A model generated the notes under the pieces. The model had not been told where the DNA came from. It saw only the letters and a program-made list of their open reading frames with translations, and searched no databases. From Leucaena leucocephala (Eukaryota; Streptophyta; Magnoliopsida; Fabales; Fabaceae), in NCBI GenBank assembly GCA_037074615.1, contig CM073558.1:5013501-5077500 (forward strand): a stretch of DNA of 64,000 nt. Direction: 5' to 3'. Made by a program: the position numbers and the translations under genes. Of this stretch, positions 1-10,767 are shown piece by piece (positions within the stretch are counted from its first letter, which is position 1; the number at the start of each line of letters is the position of its first letter).

Positions 1-2400
1 AACTTTATCTTAAGAATATATTCAGGCATAAAAGATAGATTGCAAAAACAATAAATTAAATATCAATATTATCTAAAAAAATAATTTATACCAGTTGAAA
101 AATTAGTTTCAGATTAAATATCAACATCTCTAACAATTTTGTTGGCGGTTATGTGATCCAAGGGTAAACAAAAACAAATACTTTTGTTCAACACGAGTAT
201 TATGAAAACTGAACTAATTTGGCCATCACGTAAAAAAAAAACACTAATTTCGCCAAGAAAAACAAAACTTAACTAACCATTAAAGTCGTTGAAGATCTGA
301 TTTATAGTTCAACAGTCATATTGTAATATATAAAAATGTGTTTGGCTTACTCCTAGAAAAAAAAGGAGGAGAGAGATTTTAATAGGAGAGAAGTGGAAAA
401 AAAAATCTATTGGACCTATTTGTTTTTTGTTTTTAAAACAGTTTTTTTAATTTTTTTAAAAAAACTTGTTTAACAACTTATTCTCACTCAAAGTGTTTTG
501 CAAAATAAAAAAATTAAAGTGCTTTTAAAAATATAAAACTAAAAACAAGTTTTAAATGTTTTGTAAAACTTTTTTTTACTTTTACATTTTCTATTTTAGT
601 TTTAGAGAAGTGACATAATATATTAAAAAAAAAATTATCACTACATGTTGTCACTGGTGATGATAAATACTATTGACCACTAGAATTGATTGCCTTGACA
701 GTAGCGGTTGGAAACCAGTACCACTGTGGGGTGATATCGGCTACTGTCATCGCCATTAGCCACTACCACTATTGTTTGTTGTCACTCGATGATAAGTCAC
801 TATGACCACCACCACTGTTGTCAACCAACATCAATCACTGTTGTCGCCACTGTCGACCACCATTGTTGTTTGTCATCACCTGACGATGGCCAACAACGAC
901 CACACTATGGCTGCTATCGTTATTATCGATGACTGCCGCTGCTATTCACTGTCACTCACAACAGCTGATGATCATTGTCACCACCACCAGTGACCACTAT
1001 CATCCTTCATTGTCACCCAACGAAAATGACAATCACTGTGATTGATAGTGGACAATCGTCGCCGTTGTTATATAATGAGAGCCACCATGACAATTGTAAA
1101 CTGATGGCCACCACCATCATCGATGGTCGAGTCGCCAGTCACTGGCCAAGGACAACCAATGCCAACAACAGCCAACGATGAACACCACTGTCCACCTTTT
1201 GACTGTTGCTTGCCATTTTTAATTGTCGCCACCCCACAATTGATGATGACCCTATAACATTTTCTTAATTTTTAAAAATGGTTTTAAGAACAATTATTTC
1301 AAATAAGTTTTAATATTTTTTTATGTTTTTAAATACAATTTTTAAAACAATTATCCAAATAGATTATTTTTTAATTTTTTGTTTCCAAACCTTGTTTTTA
1401 AAAACTTTTTATAATTTTTTTTTTATTAAAATGGAGGGGAGAGGGGAAGGATTTTACCTTGTGTAATTCAATAAGGGATGGGAGCAAAGATATTGTTATA
1501 TAAATGTGAGATATGGAAGAATATTTTAGAGATATTAAAAAAATATTATGAATATAATAGTTAAAATAAGAAATTAATTTTACCTTCAAATCTCTCTAAT
1601 TTTGAAGGGGAGGGTTATGAGGGGAGGGAAAGAAAAATCTTTAAAAAAATTCCCCACTTTCCTAAAAATTTCGTGATGCCAAATAAAAAAAAAAGATAAA
1701 ATATCTCATTTCCTCTACCTTGTCTTCCAAATCCCTTATACTAAATACACAGTAGTGTTGTTTGGCAAAACAAATATAAATAAATTAGGATATTTTGAAT
1801 AACATATTAGAAAATAATTATCTATAAACATAAAAAATTGTTACTATCTTTTGATTACAATAATATTAATACCCTTTCTTCTCGTGAGAAATACTTATAT
1901 ACTCTAAAAGTATTATATCATCTAAACTTTATCTAATTAAAATATAATAACTTAATTGATGACTCATCTAAAAGGTTCACAATTTATTTTATTTTTAAGA
2001 AAAATAATTCTTTTAATCTAAAAAAATAAAAACTCATCTTAATCAAATTAAAAGTTGTCTTAAAACACAAACTAAAATGTGAATTGTTTCAAATAAGCTA
2101 TTGGCTAATCACGATTAAAATGAGTTATTTTGATTGGACAAAATTTAGATGGCGTTACTCTTAGAGTATACGAGTCTTTCTCCTAACATAGACTTAATCT
2201 AATGGTGTAAAATTTTATTAGATCTCTGAGTTTCTTTAATTTCTAGAAAAGACACTTATACTAAAAATACTAGCTACAAACCCTGAAATTGAATACTAAG
2301 ATCTAACAAATAGTATAAAAAAAGTGATTATAAGTCTGGTTCCTAACTTCTATATATGGCATGAATAAACATATTTTTTTATATATATTAAAAAAATTAG
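1..2400. other. AT-rich intergenic region with a GC-richer low-complexity core
   Basis: I see no gene here. Most of the stretch is A/T homopolymer-rich. The exception is about 640-1260, which is built from CAC, CCA, GTT and GTC triplets in both strand senses. Its open frames (802-1181) are His/Thr/Ser-rich and simply reflect the triplet bias, so I do not call them genes. Confidence 0.6.
420..1410. mobile_element. Possible long-TIR (MULE-like) non-autonomous element
   Basis: The AT-rich flanks of the triplet-rich core look like imperfect inverted repeats. The left side (about 408-450) reads CTATTTG followed by T-runs and GTTTTTAAAAC. The reverse complement of the right side (about 1320-1372) reads CTATTTGGATAATTGTTTTAAAA. 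Long AT-rich termini around a compositionally foreign core are typical of Mutator-like non-autonomous elements. I could not fix a target-site duplication, and AT-rich arms can match by chance. Confidence 0.25.
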
Positions 2401-2585
2401 GTAGATTCGTTACCGTTCCCCTACTAAAATAAGACATATTCTCAGGGCCTAGACAACACTTACAAGGAACTTATGATAGCCTACCAAAAGAGACTTCACG
2501 ACAGTAGCAGAAATCGAACTTATGTCATTGTGGGATACGAACCTGATTTTTACCATCTATACTAACTCACATTAGTATAAATATA
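2400..2585 (-). mobile_element. tRNA-derived SINE (minus strand)
   Basis: On the minus strand the sequence starts with a tRNA-like head. An A-box-like GTTAGTATAGATGGT lies at about 2552-2566, and a B-box-like GGTTCGTATCC at 2533-2543. An unrelated tail runs down to about 2400. A pol III promoter spaced this way followed by non-tRNA sequence is the hallmark of plant SINEs such as the Au family. The exact ends were not defined. Confidence 0.5.
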
Positions 2586-2604
2586 ATTATCATACGAGAA
2601 AACT

Positions 2605-2755
2605 TGTCAAGTTCTCCATATCCATTTTGTCAAGTTCTTAAATCTCACTTTGTTGTGTGTCATATTCTTTTTAATAACTTTATTTAACTTAAATCCACAT
2701 AACAAAATAGTACACTTGACAAAATATGATTATAGAATTTGAGGCAATGAATATA
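2605..2755 (+). repeat. Dispersed repeat family C, copy 1
   Basis: This copy shares an ordered series of words with 23265-23395 and 39395-39545: GTCAAGTT, then CTTTGT near GTCATATT or equivalent, then a TTTAACTTAAA stretch, then GACAAAATATGATTA, then an AATG end. All three copies have the same orientation. The family class is unknown. It is probably a MITE or solo fragment. Confidence 0.5.
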
Positions 2756-3085
2756 ATGAACTTGATGTAATAAGCTTTCATTAAAGTAATAATTGAGTAG
2801 TAAAGAAATATATTTTTGAACAACACCAATTAAAACTGACCTATAATAACAACACTTAACTCTTATAAACAACATGATTACAAGTATGGAGTCAATAAAC
2901 ATAGTCATAAAAGGGAATTCATTCATAAGCATGCATGCATTTCGCAATTGAGTCATCTTCATGACGCTTGCACTTGAACTCAGTTGAAGACATCTTACCC
3001 TCGACAAAGACAAGCTGCCTTTGAGTGTAGGTAGGGCGGCATTCCCCACAACAAAGACATCATCAGCATCTTGTTTCTGAAACAT
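2684..3085 (-). other. Unrecognised 133-codon open frame
   Basis: The frame opens at a true ATG. The first 60 residues or so have a balanced composition (a D-D-V-F-V-V-G-N start, then Ser/Leu-rich), unlike the surrounding AT-rich DNA. The rest becomes Leu/Tyr/Ile-rich, and its end runs into dispersed repeat C. It could be an exon or relic of an unidentified gene. I recognise no domain, and the frame may be fortuitous. Confidence 0.15.
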
Positions 3086-5009
3086 TTTTTAACTGTAGGC
3101 TTAAGTTTAACCTATCCATTATAGGATCAAATCAAACAGATTGAGCTCTTCATGCGTGGGAAGATTATTACAACTAATTAATCTGTTTGATTTATAACAA
3201 AGTTACAACTAATTACTCTTCTTTTTAATAGGACTTCTCTCCTGTTTTACTTATTTTATTTAAACATACATAACCTAATTTTCTATTAAATTGAAAATTG
3301 AATAAAATTAGGGAGGTTAAAAAAACTATAATTTTTTGCAAATATAATTAAAATGGACCAACTTATAGATAAACTAAACAAATACAAAAGCTTAGGAAAA
3401 TTTGATTAAAGAAAAATAACGGTAGAAAAATGAAAAGAGGGGACATGTGTCAAAATTTGAGAGGATAAGGGAGAATGTGGGACGTACACGTGGAAGTCAT
3501 GCATGAATAATAAGGAACTAGATCGTCAACTCCGTGGTAATCCAATAAATATAAAATTGACTTCAATGACATATGATTTCAAAATATTGGAAGGACCTAT
3601 TTGTTACAATAGAGGAAGGAAATACATCATAAAGTGATGTAAAAGTCAATTAAAGCAGATTATTAATGCATAGTAAAAATTATAAAATACAATTTAAAAT
3701 GTATAAACTGACCTAAATTTTGGGGTGAGTTGCATCTAACACTAACCCCTTGTTCGGATAATAAAATTTAGATTTAATAACAAACACCTTCCCTCCTATT
3801 TTAAGAAAATTTCATCAACAACCATAAAAAAAATATTCATAAAAAACCTAAACACATGGGAATGCAAAAGAAATTATGACATAAAAAATATCTATCAATA
3901 TAAAATAACACTATTTTTAAGACCAAAATTTATAATTCTCCAATCAAAATACTTCACTTCCAATAAAAGATTTAAGTTACAATATTCAAAACCCCCTAAA
4001 TTTTATGCAAATTGCATATTTTCCCTTGACATTTCAAAATTTAGATTTCACCCCCTAAAATTTTAACTTTTAACATTAAACCCACAAATTACTCTTTGTT
4101 ATTCATATCTAATACCTATTAAAGGTATTATAGCCACATTTCTTAAAAATTCATATTTTGGTTCTAATCCTTTATTTCCTTAGGAAATCATCAATTTCTA
4201 TTATCTTGAACTTAAAATTTACGAAAAAAAATAAGTAAAGCTGAAAGTATATATCAGAATAAATTGGTTAAAAAATTAAAAAAAACAATATTAGTATTTG
4301 ATTTGCATTCATATAGAATTAGAGAAAGTTATAAATAAGAACACAATAATAACAAAAACACGTATATGCTTGTTATGACAATCATAATTAATATTAGCCG
4401 AAGGTAACTCCGTAGATCCATTCGTGTTATACTATATAAAGAAGTTCCATATGTGAAGCAATAGAAATAATAAACATTTCTTTTAATGAAATCATTTTTT
4501 TCAGTTGCAGGAATAGGTCCATACAAACTATATAGAGTGGTCAGACTTGAACACACAAAGAGCCAGTTCGTATAATTAGTTTGATTTAACATTTTACATC
4601 AATTGATTATTTCCACTGCAGTATAATAGATTTGCCTGAGATATATCAATTATTAACATACCATCTTAATCCACACCAATGCTCACCCAAGAACTCTTGA
4701 TCATTCACTAATATTGAGACAAACAAAATATTAGATCCATCATATTGGGTTGCTTTTACCAGGATACAGACGGATAGTATCCCATCAAAAAGAGTGAGGA
4801 AGCCTTCACTAAAGTACCAGCAATGCTGCTACTATGCTAAAATCTGAAAGGGCAGAAAATGTACCAAACTTCATCCATTACGATGAAGACATTATCATGG
4901 ACTTCAAATGCGTAAGGCAGAAGGAGCGGTTCAAATACCAGCATTATCTTGGACTTCCTTCTTATTCCATAAGAGAGAGATTTTATTTTAGACCTAAAAA
5001 GCTATACCA

Positions 5010-5011
<2 letters not shown>

Positions 5012-5045
<34 letters not shown>
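5012..5045. repeat. (AT)n microsatellite
   Basis: Uninterrupted AT dinucleotide run of about 17 units. It is likely to be length-polymorphic. Confidence 0.9.
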
Positions 5046-5049
<4 letters not shown>

Positions 5050-5579
5050 CCAACACACTATTAATTTCATAAGATATTTGTAGAATTGTAGTTAACTAAA
5101 GTCAAGCAATTAATTATAATATTATTTGTTTGACAATAAGTTAAAGCCAGGTCAAGGTTTTATTGCAGGATCTATTTTACTGAATTTATAAATGAAATAT
5201 TGTTTCAACAACCCTATATTCCTATATCTTTTATTTGTTAGCAATTCAAATGCTTCTAAACATACTTGAGTGCAATCAGAAAGTAGTTGACAATCTAAAA
5301 TTTTAGAAGAGACCACTAATATATGTATCACAAACTCTGGCTATCCACAATTTCAGTACGCCAAAAATTATTATGGCAAAATATTTATGCTGCATCCAAG
5401 GTTGCATGCATTAGAGCAAAACTTTCCAAGCATAAATGCTTGTAGTATCGAGTCAATCACTTATATTAACCTCTGGCTAACAAACACAACATGCAAAAGA
5501 ATGGAAAAACAATCAGCACAAATATTTACTACCTACTAGATTTGGATGAAAATAACCAAGTTAGCTCTCACTTGCTAAG

Positions 5580-6860
5580 TTCACCTGTCAACTTTTCCAG
5601 AAAAGTTTTCGATGCGTTTGAGCTATCTTAGTCATATCCCCAGCAACATTTTCATCCTGCAGTTCATTTGACTAGTCAATTAAAAAAGGCACAATTGCTA
5701 TAATTGGCATGGCAGAAGTGTATCACCTGTTCAAGACCTTATAAAGGAACACACAGCTCATTTCTGTATAATAGACATTCGATGACAAAATAAAAAGTAG
5801 GGTTGGCCTATGCAAGGGACGAAGCAAGTTTAAACAACAAAAAAAGCAGATGAGATTATTATGGAATAAATAGGGTGCAGAACACTGGTTGTCATCTCAA
5901 AATTGTTGAAAAAGGATTGAATTCAACTTCAAATTCTGCAAATTACAGGAGTAAAAAAAACCATAAGATGGTAAAAATACCTGACCCAATCACGTTCTAC
6001 CCTCTTGACATCAGAATCAATGGTGCTGTGTTCAGATCATAAAGTTTAACCACTAAACCTTTACCATTGTTGAGGTAGCTATGAAATCTGGAAGGAAGAG
6101 CAACAACGTTGGCAATTTTAAAAAGATAAGGAATAACAAAGGAAGTGAGACTAATTTGGTCCAGGAGCTAACATGACCAACTATTTACTTATACAATTTT
6201 TGTTGTTAAGTTTTATCATGACAATTTATTCATATCCCCCTCCCAATAACAAGAAGCAATAACATTGGCATCAAGAACTTTACTTTCTCCCGGAGTGACA
6301 AGTACAACAGAGCATAAGTAGCTGTACCATCAATTTGGGCAGACAGAAATGGTATTATTGGATAATAACCTCTCAGAGATTGAAGGCTCCATGAGCATTG
6401 AGCAATAGCCAGAACTTTCTGCATATGGCTTATTTCTGAAATCGATTACACAAGAGGCAGGGATTATGTGATGCATTTTAGAAGCCCCACAATTACAGTT
6501 AATGCACCAAAGCATTTCACCTCTTGTACAAGAAGTTTCTGAGCCGACTCACCTCTAATAATCTATAGTTGACGGAGCTGGAATCAAATGGGTAAAATCA
6601 ATGTGTTATCCCTTGATGGAAGTGGATTGCAGAAGAGGGTGTGCGGTAAACAAAGAACAAATATAGCCATGATGAAAAAAGAGACGAACCTGTGGAGAGC
6701 TCGGAAGCGCGACAGCCGACAAAGACAGAACGGCCCACAAACCTGGAGGGGCGACGATAGTGACTGGCGAGCCGGCGACCTTTAGTTGGCTGAGAGGAGC
6801 TTTACTTATGGCTGAATCAGAAGCAACGCTTTTAGAAATGGAGAACCTTGGGGAAAACAA
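5580..6860 (-). pseudogene. Possible degenerate exons of an unidentified gene
   Basis: Minus-strand segments look exonic. At about 5984-6030 there is a charged, helical reading frame (S-T-I-D-S-D-V-K-R-V-E-R-D-W-V) that runs up to an AG|GT donor. At about 5590-5657, just after a CTGCAG acceptor, another charged frame reads D-E-N-V-A-G-D-M-T-K-I-A-Q-T-H-R-K. Joining them at these sites gives an early stop, so the gene is either broken or mis-modelled. A GC-richer block at 6680-6860 could be a 5' exon. I do not recognise the family. Confidence 0.2.
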
Positions 6861-7009
6861 TACCGCGTTGGATCCAATTCAATGGTTCAATTTTACTGCA
6901 CATGTGGTCGCTTTGTGCATTACGTGCCACCTGCACTTTTTCGTAAATCATTAATGTGTTTGTTTTTTCTTCCGGCTATATTCTAAATGCAGTTCTTTTG
7001 CCCAGGAAT

Positions 7010-7785
7010 TACGGGTGTGCAGGGATAGGTAAGGCAATTCTACTGATGAATTATCCAAAAAATATTTTATTTATATTTTATAATATAATATCTGATCCTA
7101 TTTAATAAAAATTTTAATTATTTTAGATTAGGTATATGTGAGTTGGATATAGACGGATTGGGCATACCAAGTCATGATATCGTACTCATATTATAAAAAA
7201 ATTTATAATTATGAAGTTATAAAATAATATTATATTCATATATTTTTAAGAATTAAATAATATACATAATTTATTAAGAATAAGATAATAAAAAAATAGT
7301 AATTAAAATTTTAAAATCCATGGCATATAAAAAAATACTGGAGTCTGAATAGTTTACAATTGTAACTTTACATCAATCTCCCTAAAATTGATAAAGATAA
7401 AGCATATGAAAAAAAAATATATGACAGTTATCAAAGTTTAAAAAAAATGAAGAAAAAAATCAATTTAGTTATAAATTTTAAAGGATGCAATTACTTACTT
7501 GACTACTCATATTTTTATAAAATTATCCTTTAATTATCAGTATCCATCATATTTATTTTATGTGAAATACTATAATTTATAAATTTTGATATATAAAAAT
7601 AATCAATTGGGTAGGGCCAAATCCGTAGGGCAGAAACCCTTGCCCGATGCTTGGCCTGACCCGAATATTGACCCTATCCAAAATTACTCATTTTATATTA
7701 GGCCACTTTTTATCGGGTTAGATATGATATATTTTGTGCAGATTTAAGCGGGTTTTACGGACTTTGGGCTTCTTGCATAGCCCTA
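7010..7785. mobile_element. hAT-like non-autonomous element (776 bp)
   Basis: The element begins TACGGGTGTGCA and ends TGCATAGCCCTA, imperfect terminal inverted repeats (9 of 12 match). It is flanked by CCAGGAAT (7002-7009) and CCAAGAAT (7786-7793), a 7-of-8 match. An 8-bp duplication with TAGGG-type ends is characteristic of the hAT superfamily. The interior is AT-rich and noncoding, with a GC-rich subterminal block near 7610-7680 containing CGGGT, CCCG and similar words. No transposase is present, so it must have been mobilised in trans. Confidence 0.6.
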
Positions 7786-7793
7786 CCAAGAAT

Positions 7794-9075
7794 GAAAAAA
7801 ATGTGAATAAAGAGTAGCTTCTAGAATTCCTTTGTCACCGTATATATGAATTATGAGATTGTTTATAAAAAAATATTCATAATAATAAAAATCAAACTTA
7901 TATTTTTATAAAATCTGAATAAATTATTTATTATTTATATTAATTCTCGTTCGCTAAACATATTCATGATACATCTAAGCTCTCAAACATATTTGCCGGG
8001 CCCAAAGCATCTTTCAAATAAATTGATCCAATCCAATTCCAAAATATTGGGTAAACAAAAATAAACACTATAGTTTAATATATAATGAAAATAATAATCC
8101 ATGATCATAAAATTGATTGTTAAATTCAAATAAAATGTTATATAGTAAAAAGAAAGGGAATATCCATAAATATTTTATAGTATTTATTGAAAAAGGATAA
8201 AACTTAAGTCAAACTTTAAAACATTATTTTTTTTAGTTAAATTATCATTTTATCATTTAAAAAAAACCTCCTTACTGCCACGCTTCCTTTCAACCTTCAC
8301 TTCTTAAGAAATTGACAATTTAACCCTCATGTTAAAAATATATACTTATCATATAAAATTATTAACTTACACCAAATTCTATGTAAGATATTAGCTGTCT
8401 TCTATTATAAAGATAATGGTCAAGTAACTGTAAGGGTCCGAGATAAAAACAAAAATAAAAATTAAGGAGGTCACATTGAAACCTCAAAATATGAAGTTAA
8501 ATGCAAGTAATCTAAAATTTATGAGTTTTATATAATTTAATTTTTTTCAAAACAAAACCAAATGAGCATATCGATGTACAAGATAAATTATATAAAAATC
8601 TTCATATCAATAAGCCTGGAGAAATATAGTTTCTGGGCAAATACTGGATGACAGATTAATTTTGAAAATGCCATCGACCTTCGCATCAATTAATAGCTTT
8701 AGAGTGTAGTCTAAAAAATGAAAAGGGCTTAACCTTCTTTATCGTTATAGTTTCCATACACACATACATGCATATGTACAAGACCAACAACATACCATCA
8801 TACATTTGGAATAGAATCTCCTCTTAAAATCTAGATATGAGATAGCCCCATGATTCGTCTTCTCCTGTATTAATTCTTCATTCAACATATTTGCATTAAG
8901 AAATTGATGACCATCTACTGATGTCTACCTTACAAGTTACAACTCTTTCACTTAGCGCCTGTTTAGTCTTATAGTGACAGTTACTTACTTCCATCAAAAT
9001 TATGGCTTTGTTGGTTTCCGACGGGAAACAATCTTTTGCACAACTCTTTTTTTCTCTGTTGATGACAGAGGCTTG
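7794..9075. other. AT-rich spacer downstream of the PP2C gene
   Basis: No gene seen. The last 100-200 bases before 9075 are probably the 3' untranslated region of the minus-strand PP2C gene, but I could not place the polyadenylation site. Confidence 0.5.
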
Positions 9076-9289
9076 CTAGTTAATGATAGAATCTCCACCT
9101 GAATTTGAAGGCCTTTTGAACTGAATCAAGATCATGGTCATGTTGTCACATCCCAGACCACCAGCTGCTGGTGCCAAGCGCCAATCCAATACTCTCTCAC
9201 AGACCACTTTTAGATCGTTTTCCTGCATAGTTTTTATACACACACATCATCTTTCCAATCGAAACAAGCCAAATGATGTAATCAAAAGT

Positions 9290-9412
9290 TATTTTTTAAT
9301 TAGAGAGGGCAGGCCCTAGAGGCCTGAGGTTATGAGTGGGATTAAACTCGCAACTTCCCATTTATAAAGAAGTTTCCATACTACTAGATTATAAGGCTAT
9401 TGGCATCAAAAG
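9290..9412 (-). mobile_element. SINE-like sequence in the last PP2C intron
   Basis: The minus strand shows a tRNA-like A-box region (ATCTAGTAGTATGG) followed by a B-box-like GCGAGTTTAATCCC, then a short tail rich in CCT/GGG words. It sits wholly inside the intron between exons 9 and 10. The ends and duplication were not resolved. Confidence 0.35.
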
Positions 9413-10186
9413 TATTTTAATCTGCAAAAGGAACGTTGAATAAAAACTTACTGTCTTTAACTGTTCATGTATGAAGTCCACAAGATGTTGGCTTGACATG
9501 CAATCCCTATTTATACTATGCATAAAGCGCATGTGTCAAATGGATAGTGGACGAAGTTCTAGAACTAGATAGCGAGATGTTACACAATCAAGAACAAGTT
9601 TATAGTTAGCGAAAACTGTTTCTACACCTAAACATAAATGAGCATCCATCTTCAGTCTTCGTATATCATGGAATTAAAACAAGGGCAGCACGGTCTAGGA
9701 CGGATATATACAATGACTATTCCTTCCGTAAAAGATGGAGGACATTGCTATCAAAGCAATACATGAGGACAAAGTCATGTCGCATTTTGATATAGCTGTT
9801 GACAATATTATATAATTTAAGAAAATTTGGCCAGAAACAGCTACTTTAAGTGTTTTGAATCAATAAAAAGGGCCAGAGAAAGAGAGAGAGAGACCATTTT
9901 GGATGAAACATCATTTAGAAAATAATAAAAACTAGATCATAATAGCTATGACTATCAAAGAAGTTTCAAAATGAATTTGAGGAACCAAGAAGCTTACCAT
10001 ATTCCGTCACAAGCTATTACGAGAAACTCATCATCATCGCAAAGTTCAACCTATTTACACAGAATAAAAGAGTAATCAGCGCAGAGCACATGAAAGAAAA
10101 CAACGGAAAAGAAATAAAGGAACATGTAAAAGATGGCAGAAGAAGCATATGCCATACCTTATCTTTTGCCTTTTTTCTTATATAAA

Positions 10187-10207
10187 TGTTAACCTATTTG
10201 TATGAGA
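10187..10207 (+). repeat. Left target-site duplication of the LINE
   Basis: A 21-bp direct repeat identical to 10747-10767. It starts TGTTAACC and ends GTATGAGA. Confidence 0.85.
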
Positions 10208-10746
10208 ATTTAGGCCAGGTGGTTTAAATGGAGAAATGCTACTGAAGTTATATGTGATCGGAAAGTACTAGATAAAGTAAAATGAAAGTTTTATCGTACT
10301 AATATAAGACCAGCAATGCTTTATGAAAGTGAATGCTGGACTTTAAAAGGATAGCAAGAGCATAAAGTTACGGTAGTTGAGATGAGGATATTGAGATAGA
10401 TGTGTAGGCATGCAAGAAAAGATAAGATTCGTAATGAACACATACGGGGAAGAGTTAGAGTGGCACCTATTGAAGAAAAAATGGTAGAGAACCGTCTTAG
10501 GTGGTTTAGACACGTGCAAAGAAGGCCAATGGATGCACCGGTGAGGAGGGTAGATCAAACAGTATGGACACCGGTTAAAAGGAGTAGAGGAAGGCCAAAG
10601 AGAACACTCAAAGAGATCATTGAGCGGGATCTCCTGGTCAATAACCTATCTAAGGATTTAGTTTTTGATAGAACACAATGACGTAGTATGATCCATGTAG
10701 CCGACCCCATTTAATAGGATAATGGGATAAGGCTTGTTGTTGTTGT
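10208..10746 (+). mobile_element. 5'-truncated LINE (RTE-like) in PP2C intron 7
   Basis: A plus-strand frame (about 10400-10681, with stops further 5') matches the C-terminal end of plant non-LTR reverse transcriptases. It has an RHARKDKIRNEHIRG-type start, then ENRLRWF-HVQRRP and a Lys/Arg-rich GRPKRTL segment. The 3' end reads AATGGGATAAGGC followed by TTG repeats, the short-repeat tail I associate with RTE-type LINEs. Perfect 21-bp direct repeats flank it, showing target-primed insertion. In-frame stops before 10400 show it is dead. It lies antisense to the host gene, between exons 8 and 7. Confidence 0.85.
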
Positions 10747-10767
10747 TGTTAACCTATTTGTATGAGA
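10747..10767 (+). repeat. Right target-site duplication of the LINE
   Basis: Perfect 21-bp copy of 10187-10207, immediately after the TTG-repeat tail. Confidence 0.85.

Larger units (their letters stand above)
2760..7009. other. Intergenic region, mostly unassigned
   Basis: AT-rich DNA with an AT dinucleotide run at 5012-5045. From about 4600 to 6860 the base composition becomes more genic, and short splice-site-like signals appear, but no frame could be joined into a recognisable protein. Confidence 0.4.

Noticed and set aside
802..1181. Two overlapping open frames rich in His, Thr and Ser
   Set aside because: They follow the triplet bias of a low-complexity repeat and have no domain.
10343..10681. 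Open frames read as an independent gene
   Set aside because: The plus frame is the C-terminal end of a LINE reverse transcriptase inside a target-duplicated insertion; the minus frame is its shadow.
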